Assembly (NCBI GenBank): GCA_016839905.1
Contig: JAEOTJ010000499.1
Span: 1-7,314 of the forward strand
From: Promethearchaeota archaeon
GTDB lineage: Archaea; Asgardarchaeota; Lokiarchaeia; Sigynarchaeales; SOKP01
Direction of reading: 5' to 3'
Length of the DNA: 7,314 nt
Both the position numbers and the translations under genes were made by a program. A model generated the notes under the pieces. It saw only the letters and a program-made list of their open reading frames with translations, made no database searches and was not told the origin of the DNA. Positions 5,360 through 7,314 of the stretch are shown here, in pieces. Numbering within the stretch: the stretch's first letter is position 1; every line of letters starts with the position of its first letter.

Positions 5360-6430
5360 ATGAAAAAAATTTTAGTAACTGGAGCAGGAGGACCCGCTGG
5401 AGTAAATTTCTTGAAGTCTTTACATTCGACTGAAGAAAAAATGGAATTATATGGAACAGATATCAATATATATCATAAAGAATTTGCAAAACCATGGACA
5501 AATGAAATGTTCCTTGTTCCTCGTGCCACTTCAGATGATTACATTCCAACCATTAATGAAATTATTGAAAAAAAAAAAATTGAATTCATACATCCACAAC
5601 CAGATATTGAAGTATCTACTATATCCGAGAATCGAGAAAAGCTTAAAGCAATGACATTTCTCCCTAAAAAAGAAACAATCCAAATATTACAAGACAAATA
5701 TAAAAGCGCCTCAATCTGGAAAGATAAAGGATTTCCATCCGTAAGGGCAATGGAAATAAGACCTGATCATTTAAACGAGGATATTGAGAATGCCTTGTCT
5801 GAACTCGGGGAAAAAATATGGATTCGCGCTAAAGTTGGCGCAGGAGGTAAAGGAAGCACTCCAGTTGAGAATGTTGAAACAGGCATAAATTGGATAAAAT
5901 ATTGGCTTTCTAGAGGTTACAAATGGAATTTTATAGCTCAAGAATATTTACCTGGTAAGAACATAGCGTTTCAAAGCATATTCAGAGAAGGAGAACTAAT
6001 AACTTCCCAAGCTCGAGAACGTATAGAATATATTTATCCTTACCTTGCCCCATCTGGCGTTACAGGAACTCCAATCGTAGCACGAACCTTAAATGATGAT
6101 AAAGTAAATGAAATGGCCACACAAGCAGTTCTATCCATAGATTCAGATGCTAAAGGAATTTTTTGTATTGATATGAAAGAAGATAAGAATGGAATTATAT
6201 GTCCAACTGAAATAAATGCTGGAAGATTTTTTACAACTAGCTATTATTTTTCAGCTGCCTCAAAAAAATTCAATATTCCAAAAGCAAATATGCCTTATAT
6301 GCTCGTTAAACTTGCTTATAATGAGAAAATCCCCGAAGGTCCGAAATATAACCTCTTGCCCGAAAATCTCTATTGGGTTAGGCATATTGATTGCTCTGAA
6401 CATCTAATTGAAGGAAAAGATTTAAAATGA
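5360..6430 (+). CDS. ATP-grasp ligase, CarB/PylC-like, 356 residues
   Basis: ATG at 5360, TGA at 6428-6430. The N-terminal Rossmann-like domain opens with ILVTGAGGPAGVNFLKSL (4-21) and YGTDIN (31-36), as in CarB-like and PylC-like ATP-grasp proteins. The ATP-grasp part has K158 and the flexible glycine loop RAKVGAGGKGS (156-166), the hinge QEYLPGK (194-200), D271 in FCIDMK and the metal-binding pair E284/N286 in PTEINAGRF (282-290). These proteins activate a carboxylate as acyl phosphate and couple it to an amine or similar nucleophile. Next to an epimerase, a DUF354 protein and an acyltransferase, the product may be an amide-substituted sugar or carrier; this is inference. A run of twelve A (5568-5579) encodes part of IIEKKKIEF and is in frame. 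No membrane segment; cytosolic. It is unlikely to be a carbamoyl-phosphate synthase because it is one-third of that length. Confidence 0.9.
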   Translation: MKKILVTGAGGPAGVNFLKSLHSTEEKMELYGTDINIYHKEFAKPWTNEMFLVPRATSDDYIPTINEIIEKKKIEFIHPQPDIEVSTISENREKLKAMTFLPKKETIQILQDKYKSASIWKDKGFPSVRAMEIRPDHLNEDIENALSELGEKIWIRAKVGAGGKGSTPVENVETGINWIKYWLSRGYKWNFIAQEYLPGKNIAFQSIFREGELITSQARERIEYIYPYLAPSGVTGTPIVARTLNDDKVNEMATQAVLSIDSDAKGIFCIDMKEDKNGIICPTEINAGRFFTTSYYFSAASKKFNIPKANMPYMLVKLAYNEKIPEGPKYNLLPENLYWVRHIDCSEHLIEGKDLK

Positions 6431-6455
6431 AATTTAAAATCTTATTGAAAAAAAA

Positions 6456-6473
6456 CTTCTATTTCTATAGAAG
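6456..6473. terminator. Perfect 7-bp hairpin after the ATP-grasp gene
   Basis: CTTCTAT (6456-6462) and ATAGAAG (6467-6473) pair perfectly around a TTCT loop, 25 bases past the stop codon. On the plus strand it is followed by a mixed A/T stretch; on the minus strand it is followed by eight T (complement of A6448-6455), which is the better intrinsic-terminator form. It probably ends or attenuates transcription between the ATP-grasp and acyltransferase genes. Confidence 0.5.
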
Positions 6474-6496
6474 AAAAAGATTATTTTATAATTTTC

Positions 6497-6504
6497 TTTA
6501 AATA
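6497..6504 (+). promoter_or_regulatory. TATA box of the acyltransferase gene
   Basis: TTTAAATA is a classic archaeal TATA box. It lies 33-40 bases before the ATG at 6537, so transcription would begin roughly 10 bases before the start codon, giving a nearly leaderless mRNA. GAAAAGGATT at 6514-6523 contains AAGGA but is too far from the ATG (about 15 bases) for a normal Shine-Dalgarno site. Confidence 0.5.
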
Positions 6505-6536
6505 TACTATAATAGAAAAGGATTTAATTAATTATT

Positions 6537-7314
6537 ATGTCTAATTCTAAAGAGATTAGTCATCAATACAATCTTGGTGGCCAACAAGGCTTTCAACATC
6601 GCCCGGATCTTGATGCAATGCGAATATTTGCTACAATCGTATTAATTTTCTTTCACACAGCTTTATTATTTGCTTACATGCCTAATCGCGTATTAATTCT
6701 TCACAGTGAACAAGATTCACTTCTTATGACAGCATTTCTTGCGTTTATTGATATGTGGCACATGCCTTTCTTTTTCTTGGTCTCAGGAGCTGGAATCTAT
6801 TATGCTTTAGAGAAAAGATCTGGAAAAGAGGTTGCAAAAGAAAGGATTAAACGTTTGCTCATTCCATTTATCCTCTGTACTATTCTCTTAATGCCAATTA
6901 TGGGATATCTAGAGCGCTTGGATTCTTATGATTCTTACTTAGAATATTACCCAAATTTTTTTGACTTAGACATTAGAAATTTAGATAAAGGTTATCCAAT
7001 TGGTAATTTTTCATATTATCATCTTTGGTTTGCTTTATATTTATTTATAATTTCTTTATTTTATATTCCTTTATTCCTATGGCTAAAAAAGGAAAACGGA
7101 AAAGAATTCACCTCGAAATTGGGGAATTCTTATGGAAGGGATAATTCAATTTTCCTTCTAGCAATTCCAATTATTCTAATTGAATTGTTTTTAAGGTGGC
7201 GGTACCCTACTACTTTTGTTTTTCATCGTGATTGGTGTAATGTTGCCCATTATTCATTTTTATTTGTATTAGGATTCATAATCGTTTCGGATGAACGTTT
7301 TGAAGAGGCAATTG
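6537..7314 (+). CDS. Acyltransferase-3 family membrane protein (OpgC-like), 3' end outside window
   Basis: The frame opens at ATG 6537 and stays open for 259 codons to the window edge. After a hydrophilic N-terminus come HRPDLDAMRIFATIVLIFFH (21-40), which contains the family's R-x10-H motif (R29, H40), the first membrane helix, and then MWHMPFFFLVSGAGIYYALE (73-92) with the second. Further helices lie at about 107-122, 160-181 (YYHLWFALYLFIISLF) and 204-219. HRDWCNVAHYSFLFVLGFII (230-249) is the DW-x-N motif plus helix typical of the OpgC/MdoC-like branch. Such proteins have about ten helices and O-acylate (acetyl or succinyl) surface glycans using acyl-CoA from the cytoplasm; the family is known, the substrate here is not. 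Full length is expected near 380-400 residues, so about a third is missing. Position beside nucleotide-sugar and GT-B-like genes supports a glycan-decoration role. Confidence 0.92.
   Translation, partial: MSNSKEISHQYNLGGQQGFQHRPDLDAMRIFATIVLIFFHTALLFAYMPNRVLILHSEQDSLLMTAFLAFIDMWHMPFFFLVSGAGIYYALEKRSGKEVAKERIKRLLIPFILCTILLMPIMGYLERLDSYDSYLEYYPNFFDLDIRNLDKGYPIGNFSYYHLWFALYLFIISLFYIPLFLWLKKENGKEFTSKLGNSYGRDNSIFLLAIPIILIELFLRWRYPTTFVFHRDWCNVAHYSFLFVLGFIIVSDERFEEAI

Noticed and set aside
5257..5466. 69-codon minus-strand frame across the divergent promoter
   Set aside because: It overlaps both the promoter region and the ATP-grasp start and has no recognisable features.
1..7314. CRISPR arrays, tRNA/rRNA genes, insertion sequences or integration sites
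   Set aside because: I looked for spaced direct repeats, cloverleaf-like GC-rich stretches, transposase motifs and terminal inverted repeats and found none; the many AT-only similarities are low complexity.

Overview
The window is very AT-rich, with dense TATA-like elements, little use of Shine-Dalgarno sites and short genes on both strands. The strongest taxonomic clue is an Arf/Rab-like small GTPase with a longin-like N-terminal extension and a helical C-terminal tail (1628-2668, minus). A small eight-cysteine RING-like protein and the start of a second possible longin/roadblock-type protein support it. This combination points to an Asgard archaeon, probably Lokiarchaeia-like. That is inference from gene content and composition; no rRNA or other marker gene is present.

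Left part (1-3169) holds short genes, mostly of the signalling or 'eukaryote-like' kind, separated by long AT-rich gaps. In order: the N-terminus of a minus-strand protein cut by the window edge (1-89); a possible SRPBCC/START-like protein (251-739, minus); a RING-like zinc-binding mini-protein (964-1158, minus) followed by what may be its decayed C-terminal extension (834-963); a two-helix membrane miniprotein (1269-1454, plus); the longin-GTPase-helical fusion (1628-2668, minus); and a 54-codon plus-strand frame interrupted by one TGA in a C-x-x-TGA context (2946-3110). Convergent pairs are separated by hairpins at 1460-1511 and 3096-3131.

Right part (3170-7314) looks like a surface-glycan or nucleotide-sugar locus. 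A two-gene minus-strand operon encodes an extended-SDR sugar-nucleotide epimerase/dehydratase (4266-5267) and, 13 bases downstream, a DUF354-type GT-B-fold protein (3170-4252, GTG start). A 92-base divergent promoter region separates it from a plus-strand ATP-grasp ligase (5360-6430). A polytopic acyltransferase-3 family protein (6537 to the window end, incomplete) follows on the plus strand with its own TATA box. A plausible joint role is to make an activated sugar, transfer or modify it, attach an amino- or carboxylic-acid substituent by ATP-grasp chemistry, and O-acylate the glycan at the membrane. The exact substrates cannot be read from the sequence.

I see no tRNA, rRNA, CRISPR array, insertion sequence or prophage gene. 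The best leads for something new are the longin-GTPase fusion, the orphan RING-like protein and the C-x-x-TGA frame.
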